From Beggiatoa alba B18LD (GTDB lineage Bacteria; Pseudomonadota; Gammaproteobacteria; Beggiatoales; Beggiatoaceae): a stretch of 64,000 nucleotides of DNA. The translations under genes and the position numbers were made by a program. The stretch lies in contig NZ_JH600070.1 in NCBI RefSeq assembly GCF_000245015.1, forward strand, positions 4,180,786 to 4,244,785, given 5' to 3'. Below the pieces are notes generated by a model. The model was given only the letters and a program-made list of their open reading frames with translations. It made no database searches and was not told the origin of the DNA. Shown here one piece after another: positions 1-8,592 of this stretch. The first letter of the stretch is position 1; the number at the start of each line of letters is the position of its first letter.

Positions 1-181
1 AAAATACTTTTTAATATAATTAGATACTCTTAATGAAGGTTAATTGTTTATTTGGTACATACTATTTTCAATAAGAACATCCGTATTATTTTCTAGTGAA
101 TTACCCCTATGCCTTAATATTTTTAGGCTCGCTATGCTGAATATAAATTTAACTCACTAAATTTTAATAGGATATTTTTTA
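1..181. other. AT-rich upstream spacer
   Basis: The window opens in a very AT-rich non-coding stretch. I see no repeat or RNA gene. An AGGA motif about nine bases before the ATG at 182 is a plausible ribosome binding site for the glycosyltransferase. Confidence 0.5.
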
Positions 182-1432
182 ATGAGAATAACTGTGATTA
201 CATTCGGTACGGAGGGGGATACACGTCCGATTATTGCGTTATGTCATGGGCTACAAGCAAAAGGTCATCAGGTTACGCTCTTAGTTGAGCGAACCGCGCT
301 AAATTTAGCACAATCATGGAAAGTGAGAGCGCAAGCCTTATCAGGTGATATGTTAGCCAGTTTACAAGCGCAAGGCGTACTTTCTCCTTTGATGAAAAAA
401 GGGGGGGATGCCACACAATTAAGTAAAGCCTTAGCGAAAATAGCCAGTGAAAACACGGCAGCATGGATGCAAGTCTTAGTAGAACAAGCACAAGGAAGTG
501 ATTTAATTTTATATTCTGGACTTGCAGCTTATGTGGGTTTATCCGTTGCGGATTATTTGCGAATTCCTGCCATTGGTTTGGGATTGTGGCCAATGTCACC
601 AACGCGGGAATTTCCTTCACCCTTATTACCGCCTTGGCATTTAACAGGTTGGTTAAACTATATTAGTCATTTAGCAATTAATGGCTTACTTTGGCGTTTA
701 TTTCGTAAAACGTTAAATCAAGCGCGGCAACAAGTTTGTGGTCAAGCCCCGCGTTATAAAATGTGGCGAGATTACCCCATTTTATACGGCGTTTCGCCAC
801 ATTTAGTACCAACTCCTCACGATTGGCTTCCTGTTTGGAAACTCTGCGGTAATTGGCAGTTACCCCTGTCTAGCGGTTGGCAAGCACCATCAGCGTTACA
901 AGATTTTTTAGCCACAGGAGAACCCCCCATTTATGTTGGTTTTGGCAGTATGGCGGGATTTGATCAACAACGATTATTAAATATCGTGGTAGAAGCAACG
1001 CAAGGAAAACGAGTTGTATTTTTAGCAGGTTGGAGCGGTATTCGCGCAGAGCAATTGCCCAAGCATTTTTTTATGGTCAATAACATCCCGCATGATTGGT
1101 TATTTCCAAAAATGTCATTGATTATCCATCATGGCGGGGCTGGTACGACTCATGCGGCTGCGCGGGCAGGCATTCCCGAAATTATCTTACCGTTTGCAGG
1201 CGATCAATTTTTTTGGGCGGGACGATTAGCCGATTTAGGCATTAGCCCTGAGTATATTGCCAGTCAGAAAATTACGGCGGAGTCACTTGCAACACATATC
1301 CAATTTGCACAGCAAGCCAATGTACAGGCTAAAGCAAAAACATTAGGTCTGTTAATGGAGCAAGAAGATGGTATTCAGGCAGCTATTCAACAGATAGAAA
1401 CATGGATGATTAAGCCAATGTTATTGCAATAA
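182..1432 (+). CDS. UGT-type glycosyltransferase (GT1 family)
   Basis: This 416-residue protein looks like a GT-B fold glycosyltransferase of the UDP-glucuronosyl/sterol glucosyltransferase-like class. The N-terminus (ITVITFGTEGDTRPIIALCHGLQAKGH, split here as ITVITFGTEGDTRP then IIALCHGLQAKGH) is the acceptor-domain Rossmann start typical of MGT and sterol glucosyltransferases. The nucleotide-sugar signature HHGGAGTTHAAARAG begins at residue 316, followed by PFAGDQFFWA. By family it should move a sugar from an activated donor to a lipid or small-molecule acceptor in the cytoplasm; the acceptor cannot be read from the sequence. No biosynthetic partners lie beside it. A family-A repeat follows ten bases after the TAA stop and probably ends its transcript. 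Confidence 0.85.
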   Translation: MRITVITFGTEGDTRPIIALCHGLQAKGHQVTLLVERTALNLAQSWKVRAQALSGDMLASLQAQGVLSPLMKKGGDATQLSKALAKIASENTAAWMQVLVEQAQGSDLILYSGLAAYVGLSVADYLRIPAIGLGLWPMSPTREFPSPLLPPWHLTGWLNYISHLAINGLLWRLFRKTLNQARQQVCGQAPRYKMWRDYPILYGVSPHLVPTPHDWLPVWKLCGNWQLPLSSGWQAPSALQDFLATGEPPIYVGFGSMAGFDQQRLLNIVVEATQGKRVVFLAGWSGIRAEQLPKHFFMVNNIPHDWLFPKMSLIIHHGGAGTTHAAARAGIPEIILPFAGDQFFWAGRLADLGISPEYIASQKITAESLATHIQFAQQANVQAKAKTLGLLMEQEDGIQAAIQQIETWMIKPMLLQ

Positions 1433-1441
1433 GCTGATTTC

Positions 1442-1664
1442 TAACGCTAGTTCGGCGAGTTTTATAAAATAAAACAGAGACCTGCTAGGTTTTAAAAACT
1501 TAGCAGGTCTTTTTTTGTCTGAATCAGAATTCACAGAATTTTCAGAATTAGCAGAATTAAAAACATAATTTTTTATTCTTTTAATTTTCTTGTCTTTTTA
1601 ATTCTGAAAATTCTGATTCAGACAAGCTGTTGTCTTTTTAAAAGAAACTCGCCGAACTCAGGTT
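1442..1664. repeat. Family-A palindromic repeat, copy A1
   Basis: Complete copy with inverted ends: TAACGCTAGTTCGGCGAG on the left and the complement of the standard end at 1647-1664. It holds the GACCTGCTAGG hairpin (about 1481-1511) followed by seven T residues, then 9-bp CAGAATTNN units near 1526-1560, and a mirrored arm reading AATTCTGAAAATTCTGATTC. The hairpin plus T-run looks like a rho-independent terminator for the upstream glycosyltransferase. Confidence 0.85.
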
Positions 1665-1699
1665 GAGTTCTAGGTTTGGCAGACCTTTTCACATATACA

Positions 1700-1805
1700 G
1701 ACCTGCTAGGTTTTGAAAACCTATAGTAACCGTACCATAAAGTGATTTAAATCTAGGACTGCCAGTCCTCCATGTCGTTTTATAATACGTTTGCTATAGC
1801 AGGTC
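1700..1805. repeat. Second, split family-A hairpin (A1b)
   Basis: GACCTGCTAGGTTTTGAAAACC at 1700-1721 (22 bases, given by position; key ends GACCTGC and AAAACC) should continue as TAGCAGGTC. Instead it is interrupted at TA (1722-1723) and resumes as TAGCAGGTC at 1797-1805. Removing 1724-1796 together with one TA restores a perfect hairpin like those elsewhere in the window. Confidence 0.85.
1724..1796. mobile_element. Family-B 73-bp MITE-like element, copy B1
   Basis: The 73-bp insert begins TAGTAACCGTACC and ends ACGTTTGCTA, whose complement is TAGCAAACGT, so the ends are imperfect inverted repeats. The centre carries the palindrome AGGACTGCCAGTCCT. It is flanked by a TA dinucleotide on each side (1722-1723 and 1797-1798) inside a family-A hairpin. 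TA duplication is typical of IS630/Tc1-mariner elements and their MITEs. No transposase of that type is in the window. Confidence 0.8.
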
Positions 1806-1819
1806 TTTTTTATCTGAAT

Positions 1820-3337
1820 TTAGTGACGATACAACATCACTGTTAAATCAGCATCTTCATCAAACTCACTGATTTCTTGATTAATCCGCTCTTCTTCTAG
1901 CTCTAAGCGGACATTGTCATCATCAAGAAAATCAATACTATAAGAAAGCCTGACCGGTTCACCATCTTCCTCTAATTCAAAGATTAACTGTGAATAAGTG
2001 CCATCTTCTTCATCCACAGTCGTTTCTATACGCCATGTTCCTTGTGTAATCACCCGATCAGCTTCATCACGATCAATAAATTTACCATCCGCTTGTAACG
2101 TTGTATAAACAACAGAATCACCATCGTCCCATTCCCATTCAGCCGTTAATAATTTTTGATATTGCTTATCAGCATCAGGTTTATCAGAAATATCTTCCGC
2201 ATCTACAGAATAAAGGTCTAATTGGTTTTGCTCATCTTTATCAAAGTAGTATGCCCCTGTTTCTAAGTCGTAATAATAAAAATCGTCTTTGGCAGATTGG
2301 AAATACACCACACTATTGACAGGAATATTAATTTTTTCATTCGGGGCGAGTGTTATCGGTGGGTCTTCGTCGTCCTCGTTTTCTTGGTCTATATCACGAT
2401 AAAAAATAACGGGTTTATCAGTTAAATTCTCAATCGTGAGTTCTTCAGATTCTGCACTGGTTACGGGTGTAATTGGTTGAGCGGGGGTAGAGGTAGAATT
2501 AGTCTCTGTGACTAAATGGGTAGGTAGTGCAAATGCTTTTGGTGTTTGCCCTTTAATACCTTGTGTTTTTAATTCAGCCCGTTGTCGCGCAGGGAGTAAA
2601 CCATACATTTGCAACGTCTTATCACGTGATTCAGTAAAGACTTTTTCCCATGAACTTGCTGGTTTCTTCATCAAGCCTTCATTGATAAAGTAGTAAGTAA
2701 AATAACCACCTAGTTGATTATCTGACCACGCATACTCCCCTTCAGATGAAGCACTCAGATGTAATAATCCCTCATGTTTCAAAAATAAATCACGATAAAC
2801 TTCATCAAATTGCCCTTTAGCCGCATTGCGTTTATTCGCCATGCTACGCATTGCAACAACGCCATCAATACTATTACTGCACGCATCCGTCAGGATAATT
2901 TTTAACCGCGCATTTTTAGCGGCAACCGCTTTTTCTAAAGACTGGCGGTCTAAATTGGCAGAATCTGAGGTATAAAGAAAAGTTTTACCTTGTTCCATAC
3001 CACCATGACCGCTGAAATAAAAGAGAATGACATCATCCGCCGCAACAGTTGTTTTATCGATAGTCTCTTTAATTCGGCTTAGCGTCGCTTGTCGTCCTCG
3101 TAAAACGGTTTTTTTCACCGCGATAATGCCACGGTCATCAAGAATCTTGAGAAATTTAGATAAATTGCCGTAATCAACTTTAATTGATTGGGCAATATTA
3201 TTTAAATCCTCGTCTTGATAATCGTCTTCTATCACCAGCAAGGCATGGAGTGTGGTTGCAAAACTACTACTTATCCACAAAAAACAGCAAAAAATAAAAC
3301 TACTTTTGATAAGTACAGAGAGCCATTTTTTTGACAT
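1820..3337 (-). CDS. Exported caspase-like (peptidase C14) protein
   Basis: This 505-residue protein has a hydrophobic signal sequence ending near residue 27 (SSSFATT), then a caspase-fold domain at about residues 30-240. The catalytic dyad is visible: His111 in YFSGHGGM and Cys153 in LTDACSNS. The C-terminal half is strongly acidic, with one segment (WRIETTVDEEDG) resembling a small beta-rich accessory domain. Bacterial caspase homologues are orthocaspases/metacaspase-like proteases that often cleave after basic residues; an export signal on one implies a periplasmic or surface role. The substrate is unknown. The downstream end lies by repeat elements A1b and B1; the DUF599 gene is 36 bases upstream in the same direction. 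Confidence 0.85.
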   Translation of the reverse strand: MSKKWLSVLIKSSFIFCCFLWISSSFATTLHALLVIEDDYQDEDLNNIAQSIKVDYGNLSKFLKILDDRGIIAVKKTVLRGRQATLSRIKETIDKTTVAADDVILFYFSGHGGMEQGKTFLYTSDSANLDRQSLEKAVAAKNARLKIILTDACSNSIDGVVAMRSMANKRNAAKGQFDEVYRDLFLKHEGLLHLSASSEGEYAWSDNQLGGYFTYYFINEGLMKKPASSWEKVFTESRDKTLQMYGLLPARQRAELKTQGIKGQTPKAFALPTHLVTETNSTSTPAQPITPVTSAESEELTIENLTDKPVIFYRDIDQENEDDEDPPITLAPNEKINIPVNSVVYFQSAKDDFYYYDLETGAYYFDKDEQNQLDLYSVDAEDISDKPDADKQYQKLLTAEWEWDDGDSVVYTTLQADGKFIDRDEADRVITQGTWRIETTVDEEDGTYSQLIFELEEDGEPVRLSYSIDFLDDDNVRLELEEERINQEISEFDEDADLTVMLYRH

Positions 3338-3373
3338 GATTAATTTTTTGTTTTTAAAGGGAGTTTATGGGTA

Positions 3374-4075
3374 TTATTCCAGTAAAATTCGCAAGCTTTG
3401 CGAACGAAATTCGCGTTTATACAATACGCTGACAACCCAACTAGACGCAAGCATAAAAAGCAACGGGTGTACTATCCACGTTAACGCGGCAATTCCAAAG
3501 TAATAAGCCCGCAAACCGTGATTAAAATTTGTCCCTGCTAGCGATAATAATAAAGTGTGCCGTTTAATAAAAATTTGTTTTAAGGTCTCATCCTCATCAG
3601 GATTTGGCGCGCCACCCATTAATACCGTTGTAATACTGAATTGCCACATTGCCCAACTAAATTTAAAAAAAGCGTGTACAAAGATAAGAATTAATAATAA
3701 AACCTTTATTTCCCATAATCCTGCTGTTGTCGCAACAGTAAAGGGTAACGTGGCTGCAATCAACATCGCACGGTCAGTTGCACCCAAAACCGCAATTAAA
3801 CCCGCTAGAATAAAAATCGTTGTTGAGACTAATAGCGATGCATTACGGTGTAATGTGCCGATGAGATTAGAATCCATAATGCGCACTTCACGCTTAATCA
3901 GTTGCTTTGACCATTCTAAGCGATAATCATGTAACACACTGTATAAACTCGGATGGCTTTGAGTTTTCACCGAGGCGAAACGGGCATAACTGAGCCAACT
4001 GATGAAAAAATAGAGCAGGGCAATAATATCAATAGACGTAATGCCTAGCATGTTAATTTCTTGAATAAAATACAT
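3374..4075 (-). CDS. DUF599 family membrane protein
   Basis: This 233-residue protein matches the DUF599 family: an N-terminal membrane segment (TSIDIIALLYFFISWLSYA), a long hydrophilic stretch with RREVRI-like basic residues, then three more hydrophobic segments at about residues 80-100, 115-145 and 190-220. The family is an inner-membrane protein of unknown function. The gene lies 36 bases upstream of the caspase-like gene on the same strand, so the two may be co-transcribed. A second possible start is Met9. I see no strong ribosome binding site for either. Confidence 0.75.
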   Translation of the reverse strand: MYFIQEINMLGITSIDIIALLYFFISWLSYARFASVKTQSHPSLYSVLHDYRLEWSKQLIKREVRIMDSNLIGTLHRNASLLVSTTIFILAGLIAVLGATDRAMLIAATLPFTVATTAGLWEIKVLLLILIFVHAFFKFSWAMWQFSITTVLMGGAPNPDEDETLKQIFIKRHTLLLSLAGTNFNHGLRAYYFGIAALTWIVHPLLFMLASSWVVSVLYKREFRSQSLRILLE

Positions 4076-4310
4076 AATTTTGTGTCTTTGGATAAAGTGA
4101 GGCAGTACACGCTTAAATAATAGCTATTTGAAATAACTCGCAAATATAGAGGTGTTTGATGATGTCGTGTTGAATGTTATTGATAAATATCTTACTTTAA
4201 GATGTATTTCTAATAAAATACGCCAGCTTGATAGATAGGTGTGTTTTTTAGAGATTTATCATACATCTTTGTAAAAAGATTAACGCTTTTAAAGAGATAA
4301 TTGCTAACCA

Positions 4311-6023
4311 ATGGAACATTACAACAATTTTATGATTCCACCAAAACATGAACACCGTTTACTGGGTTTAATGCTTATTACGTTACATATTGCATTATGG
4401 TGGGATTTTTCGGGAATTTTTTCACGTTTAATTTTATTAGCGCATTTTAGCGCATTTGCTATCTGGCAACCTTTTTGGGGGCGGGGCGAGCCTGCACATG
4501 TTAAAAATTTATTATTGCTCGGTTTAGGGGCTTTAGTTTTTATTGTTTTCTCCAATACTTTATTAATTACTATCTGGCAAATCATGCTGTTAGGGCTAAT
4601 GGGCGGACGCGATTTAGTCAAACCGCGTGACCGTTTTGTCAATATGGCAACGATTATTTTTTTAACGCTAAATTTATTTATTTTCAACATTCCACAGTTA
4701 TTACTACCTGATGACACCATGCATGTTGTTGATTGGCTACTGGTTGATTCACAATCTTTATTACGCTACGGATTATTGTGTATTCCTTTAAGTTTCTTAT
4801 TTATTAGCACGGATGACAGTTTTGAACATCGCTATCATTTGGATTTTTTTCACGGGCTAACGCTTTCTTTACTGATGATTATCATTGGGTTAGGTAGCCT
4901 AGTGATTATGTATCACAATCATATTAGTTACCCCGTTGCCGTGTTTCAAATGTCACTGGCAATTGCTATTTTTGTATTTGTTGTCAGCTGGTTATGGGCG
5001 ACAATCTCGGGAGAAGATGGAGCAGACCAATTATGGACACGACATTTATTAAATATCGGTAGTTCTTTTGAAAAATGGTTAGATGGTTTAGCTCAACCGG
5101 GTAATTATCGGAATTTAAGCCCACAAGCGTTTTTATACTCAGGCTTTGAACAACTCTCGACCTTGCCTTGGGTTTCAGGAATCGTCTGGCATTCCCTCTA
5201 TGGTGAGGGCGTTATTGGTAAGATTGATACGAAATTTTTTGTTGAAATTGAATTTCAAAGTATTGAGGTAAAAGTCTATAGTTATTACCGCATTAGTAGC
5301 AGTAATTACTTTCACGTCAAAATTTTAATTCAGTTATTGGAACATTTTCATCAGGCGAAACGGCGCGAAGATGCTTTCGCACAACAAGCCCATTTGCAAG
5401 CAATTCATGAAACAGGTGCAAAACTAACCCATGACATTAAAAATTTATTGCAGTCCTTACATGCGATTAGCTCGGCGATTGAAACCTGTCAGCCTGCACA
5501 ATTTGGCGATACTCAGCGGTTATTGCAAGGACAAATGCCCCGTTTAACCCAGCGTTTAAAAAGGACTTTGGATAAATTGCAAAAACCCGCAGAATTCGCC
5601 TCGATTACTGTACCTGTTTTGTATTGGTGGGATAATTTACAAGCGCGATATCGAAAGAGAAATATTGTTTTTCATAATGCGGTGGACGTAGAAAATATCC
5701 TCATTCCTGAAGATGCATTTGATAATGTGGTTGAAAACTTATTAGAAAATGCCTTATTAAAACGTACTCAAGAACCTGATTTAAATATTGATGTCACGTT
5801 AAAAATTAATCGTGATGGTTTGCAATTAACTGTCTGCGATGATGGGTCAGCAATTCCTGAAGGAATTTATAATACACTATTAAATCAGCCAGTTGCTTCC
5901 TCAAAACAAGGGTTCGGGATAGGCTTATATCATGCTGCGCAACAAGTTGCACAAACAGGCTATCAATTACGCATTGCCAATAATGATGAAGGGGAAGTCT
6001 GTTTCGAGTTAATCACAGCGTAA
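4311..6023 (+). CDS. Membrane sensor histidine kinase, orphan
   Basis: The 570-residue protein has an N-terminal region (about residues 14-235) of at least six hydrophobic segments, a cytoplasmic linker, and a kinase core. The likely phosphoacceptor is His374 in KLTHDIKNLLQSL. The ATPase domain shows an N box (DNVVENLLENAL from residue 471), a G1 box (CDDGSAIPEG, Asp510-511) and a G2 box (GFGIGLYHA). The H box HDIKN resembles the PrsK-like membrane kinase type with a multi-pass sensor region. No response regulator gene adjoins it, so its partner is elsewhere. Upstream 235 bases are AT-rich with no recognisable site. Confidence 0.85.
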   Translation: MEHYNNFMIPPKHEHRLLGLMLITLHIALWWDFSGIFSRLILLAHFSAFAIWQPFWGRGEPAHVKNLLLLGLGALVFIVFSNTLLITIWQIMLLGLMGGRDLVKPRDRFVNMATIIFLTLNLFIFNIPQLLLPDDTMHVVDWLLVDSQSLLRYGLLCIPLSFLFISTDDSFEHRYHLDFFHGLTLSLLMIIIGLGSLVIMYHNHISYPVAVFQMSLAIAIFVFVVSWLWATISGEDGADQLWTRHLLNIGSSFEKWLDGLAQPGNYRNLSPQAFLYSGFEQLSTLPWVSGIVWHSLYGEGVIGKIDTKFFVEIEFQSIEVKVYSYYRISSSNYFHVKILIQLLEHFHQAKRREDAFAQQAHLQAIHETGAKLTHDIKNLLQSLHAISSAIETCQPAQFGDTQRLLQGQMPRLTQRLKRTLDKLQKPAEFASITVPVLYWWDNLQARYRKRNIVFHNAVDVENILIPEDAFDNVVENLLENALLKRTQEPDLNIDVTLKINRDGLQLTVCDDGSAIPEGIYNTLLNQPVASSKQGFGIGLYHAAQQVAQTGYQLRIANNDEGEVCFELITA

Positions 6024-6088
6024 CTGAATGAAGGGCAATGAGTTGATGGGTCGTTAGCTAATGTGTGGGGCGAATATCGCCCCTGTCA

Positions 6089-6532
6089 TTAACTATTAAA
6101 GGCGTAGGCTTTATAATTTTCGCAATTTTCGTAATCTTGACAATAACCATAAATATACAAGCAATGGTCTTTAATGGCGAAGCCTTTTTGAGCGGCGACC
6201 GCTTGCTGACGCTCTTCAATGACTTTATCAGTAAATTCCTCAATATGTCCGCAACGTGTGCAAACAATGTGATCATGATGACTACCATGATTTAATTCAA
6301 ACACAGAAAGTCCGCCCTCAAAATGATGGCGAATCACCAAACCTGCTGTTTCAAATTGGGTTAATACACGATACACCGTTGCAAGTCCAACATCTTCACC
6401 TGTTTCTAGTAACGATTTATACACATCCTCTGCACTCATGTGTCGCTGGTCGCTACTTTCTAACAATTGTAAGACGCGGACTCGTGGTAAAGTCGCTTTT
6501 AATCCCGCTTTTTTCAAATCTTGACTTTCCAT
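6089..6532 (-). CDS. fur: Ferric uptake regulator Fur
   Basis: The 147-residue protein is a full-length Fur. The N-terminal winged-helix domain (about 1-82) includes ATVYRVLTQFE, and the dimerisation domain has the metal-binding HHDH at residues 85-88 and CTRC at 91-94, with further cysteines at 124, 131 and 137. Fur with ferrous iron represses iron-uptake genes by binding 19-bp operators. The gene is divergent from bamE across about 90 bases, the usual gammaproteobacterial arrangement. Two Fur-box-like sites lie 1.6-2.1 kb away, near 8183 and 8593. Confidence 0.95.
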   Translation of the reverse strand: MESQDLKKAGLKATLPRVRVLQLLESSDQRHMSAEDVYKSLLETGEDVGLATVYRVLTQFETAGLVIRHHFEGGLSVFELNHGSHHDHIVCTRCGHIEEFTDKVIEERQQAVAAQKGFAIKDHCLYIYGYCQDYENCENYKAYAFNS

Positions 6533-6622
6533 TGCGAAACTCCGCTTTAATGATGTGTTTTTATCAGTAGTGCGCTATGATCCAACCCATTATTAACACT
6601 ATGATAGAGGCATTCGTTGATA

Positions 6623-6997
6623 ATGCAAAAGTTTTTCATTCTTATCAGTAGCATATTATTATTAGCTAGTTGTGCTGTTTATAAAATTGATGTTCAACAA
6701 GGGGTTGTTGTCACGCAAGAGACCGTCAGCCAATTACAAATTGGAATGCCTGCACAAAAAGTCCGTTATATTCTAGGACCACCTTTAATTGTCGATACTT
6801 TTCATAAAAATCGTTGGGACTATTTTTATAGTTATAAAGCAGGACATGCCGATCGTGAGCAAAGACATATTGTGCTGTTTTTCGATGAATATGAAAACCT
6901 CGCAGAAATTAAGGGCGATATTCAAGCAGGTACAGTTACGACCCCTACAGGTTCTACCACGCCCAGCACAGATACATCAGAACGACCTCTTTTATAG
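6623..6997 (+). CDS. bamE: Outer membrane assembly lipoprotein BamE (SmpA/OmlA)
   Basis: A small lipoprotein subunit of the BAM complex that inserts beta-barrel proteins into the outer membrane. The signal peptide ends in LLASC, a lipobox whose Cys is lipidated. The SmpA/OmlA fold shows in QLQIGMPAQKVRYILGPPL and in NRWDYFYSYK. The tail is Thr/Pro-rich and probably disordered. I chose the ATG at 6623. A TTG at 6617 is two codons upstream and sits six bases after AGAGG, so it is a real alternative. Confidence 0.93.
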   Translation: MQKFFILISSILLLASCAVYKIDVQQGVVVTQETVSQLQIGMPAQKVRYILGPPLIVDTFHKNRWDYFYSYKAGHADREQRHIVLFFDEYENLAEIKGDIQAGTVTTPTGSTTPSTDTSERPLL

Positions 6998-7117
6998 CGG
7001 TTAATGACTTAATTTATGATGACATTTTAATAAATTAAGATATTCTCTTATCTATTAATACCGATTAATATTAGCGTTTGCTTAATTATGTTAAGATGTT
7101 TGTCGTCTTCTCTTTAA

Positions 7118-7141
7118 AGCTAATTAGCTAACGAATTAGCT
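7118..7141. promoter_or_regulatory. Inverted repeat upstream of Met-rich gene
   Basis: AGCTAATT at 7118-7125 and AATTAGCT at 7134-7141 form an 8-bp perfect inverted repeat, and 7118-7129 is itself palindromic. It lies about 50 bases before the start at 7189 and could be an operator or a leader hairpin. The binding protein is unknown. Confidence 0.35.
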
Positions 7142-7188
7142 CATTATACAACATTCATCATTATCCATTCTGATGCGAGGCTATCCCC

Positions 7189-7779
7189 ATGAAAGTGTCA
7201 TTGTTGACTGCTGTTATTTCGATTCTGTTACAGACAACCGTAGCTGTTGCGGAAACACCTGCAACGACTGCACCTACTCCCGTATCTCCTGCTGCGCCAA
7301 CTGCTCCCATGATGCCCACCATCGGTGATAATCCAATGATGATGCCACAAGGCTACATGGAAATGATGGAAAAACGCCAAGCCAGTTGGAAAGCCGTGCA
7401 GGCAGAAATGGACAAGATTCGGCAAATTAAAGACCCGATGGAACGCCAAAAACAAATTGAGGCACAAATCGATAAAGTTCAGCAACAAATGCAAGAAAAC
7501 CACATGATGATGCGGGCATTACGTCAAGAACAAACCATGATGATGGCAGATGATGCACCCAGCTACACCCCCCCTGCGTATATGCAACCCAATATGCCGC
7601 CCATGATGCAACAAAATTACCCAGCTTATCAGCCTCAACCTTATTCCGCTTATCAACAACCTCAAGCGATGAATATGCCGATGATGGGCATGGGAAACCG
7701 TCAACAAATGCAACAACATCAGCAAATGATGGAAGAACGTTTAAGTCGGATTGAGAAATTACTCTCTGAGAAAAAATAA
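7189..7779 (+). CDS. Exported Met/Gln/Pro-rich protein
   Basis: The 196-residue protein has a signal peptide (about 1-21, ending TVAVAETPA), a Pro/Thr/Ala-rich stretch, a central helical part with charged heptad-like pattern (KAVQAEMDKIRQIKDPMERQ), and a C-terminal half rich in Met, Gln, Pro and Tyr. More than thirty methionines are visible, many as MM or MMM. I do not recognise the family. Met-rich exported proteins can bind copper(I), but no His/Cys cluster supports that directly. The last 15 residues form a short charged helix. The convergent Sel1 gene downstream shares the intergenic terminator. Confidence 0.7.
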   Translation: MKVSLLTAVISILLQTTVAVAETPATTAPTPVSPAAPTAPMMPTIGDNPMMMPQGYMEMMEKRQASWKAVQAEMDKIRQIKDPMERQKQIEAQIDKVQQQMQENHMMMRALRQEQTMMMADDAPSYTPPAYMQPNMPPMMQQNYPAYQPQPYSAYQQPQAMNMPMMGMGNRQQMQQHQQMMEERLSRIEKLLSEKK

Positions 7780-7790
7780 GACATAAAAAA

Positions 7791-7822
7791 ACCGCTCCCC
7801 CTCAATAAAGGGTGGGAGCGGT
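7791..7822 (-). terminator. Rho-independent terminator, minus strand
   Basis: ACCGCTCCC and GGGAGCGGT form a 9-bp stem. Read on the minus strand the stem is followed by six T residues, so it should end the Sel1-protein transcript. On the plus strand it is followed by A residues and is a weak terminator at best. Confidence 0.75.
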
Positions 7823-7899
7823 AAAAAACTACATTAATATGTAAATAGTCTATTTCGGTATGTTTGCGACAATACTCATCTCAAGATTTTAATTCACGG

Positions 7900-8136
7900 T
7901 TACTGTAAGGCTCGTTTTTGTGTTCGCTGGATTTGGCGGAGTAACACTAAACTATAATGCGCTTTTGGATGTCCTTGTCGCGCCGCTTTACTTAACCAAA
8001 ATAAAGCCCTATCAAAATTCTGTGGGGTTGTTTCCCCTTCAGAATACATCAATCCTAATTGATACTGTGCCTCTGCATTCCCTTGTTCGGCTTGCCAACT
8101 TGTTTGTGAAAAATCGTTTTTTTCCACGTTGATCAT
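7900..8136 (-). CDS. Small Sel1-repeat protein
   Basis: A protein of about 78 residues with one to one and a half Sel1-like (TPR-related) repeats: NAEAQYQLGLMYSEGE followed by ALFWLSKAARQGHPKAHYSL. Sel1 repeats mediate protein-protein contacts. There is no signal peptide. The start at 8136 (ATG) is preceded by AGGG at about eleven bases; a GTG at 8148 would add four residues. A Fur-box-like site lies about 50 bases upstream, so expression may rise under iron limitation. Confidence 0.65.
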   Translation of the reverse strand: MINVEKNDFSQTSWQAEQGNAEAQYQLGLMYSEGETTPQNFDRALFWLSKAARQGHPKAHYSLVLLRQIQRTQKRALQ

Positions 8137-8182
8137 GACACTATGCACCCTGTCAAAAAATACGCATTTATCTTTTAAGCTA

Positions 8183-8204
8183 AATGATAATTATTATTAT
8201 TCAA
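8183..8204 (-). promoter_or_regulatory. Fur-box-like site upstream of Sel1 gene
   Basis: TGATAATTATTATTA (about 8185-8199) matches the 7-1-7 Fur core TGATAATnATTATCA at all but one position. It stands between the divided DUF2325 and Sel1 genes on the minus strand, immediately upstream of the Sel1 gene. The region is AT-rich, so chance similarity is possible. Confidence 0.55.
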
Positions 8205-8221
8205 ATATAAAAAAAATACAA

Positions 8222-8557
8222 TTATTGTTGTTTACCGCAAGGACAGTGCATAGAACCACATGCTGCTTTAGGGACATAACCACATTTATCTAAACAACGG
8301 GCTAAGTCACAAACACTCCGTTTACATGCAATAAAAGGAATTTGTTGGTCTTTGGCTTGTTGGCGAAAATTGCGCATTACATTGTGTCCAACAAAGTCCG
8401 TGAATAAAATCATCAAATCCGCTTTTGCCCAGCATGTATTAGAGCACTTTTGTGCTTTCGGACATCGTCCTGTGATATGACGATAATCCGATAAGCCCCT
8501 TTCTTTCAACACATTTTCAATATTACCTAAGCGGTCAGCACCGACGAGAATAACCAT
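8222..8557 (-). CDS. Cys-rich DUF2325 protein
   Basis: The 111-residue protein begins MVILVGADRLGNI, the characteristic start of DUF2325, a small family with a Rossmann-like N-terminal half. It carries ten cysteines, including KAQKCSNTCW and a dense tail CDLARCLDKCGYVPKAAC then MHCPCGKQQ, which could bind a metal or an iron-sulfur cluster. The function is not known. The start at 8557 has AAGG seven bases upstream. A close match to the Fur operator lies 36 bases upstream, suggesting iron control. Confidence 0.75.
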   Translation of the reverse strand: MVILVGADRLGNIENVLKERGLSDYRHITGRCPKAQKCSNTCWAKADLMILFTDFVGHNVMRNFRQQAKDQQIPFIACKRSVCDLARCLDKCGYVPKAACGSMHCPCGKQQ

Positions 8558-8592
8558 AATGTCACCTTAAGTCGCTGTTATGAAGTTGACTA

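Noticed and set aside
1526..1560. Regularly spaced CAGAATTNN units as a CRISPR array
   Set aside because: Units are only 9 bases with no 25-40 base spacers, no leader and no cas genes in the window. They are internal to family A.
7791..7822. Terminator for the Met-rich gene
   Set aside because: On the plus strand the hairpin is followed by A residues; the T-run is on the minus strand.
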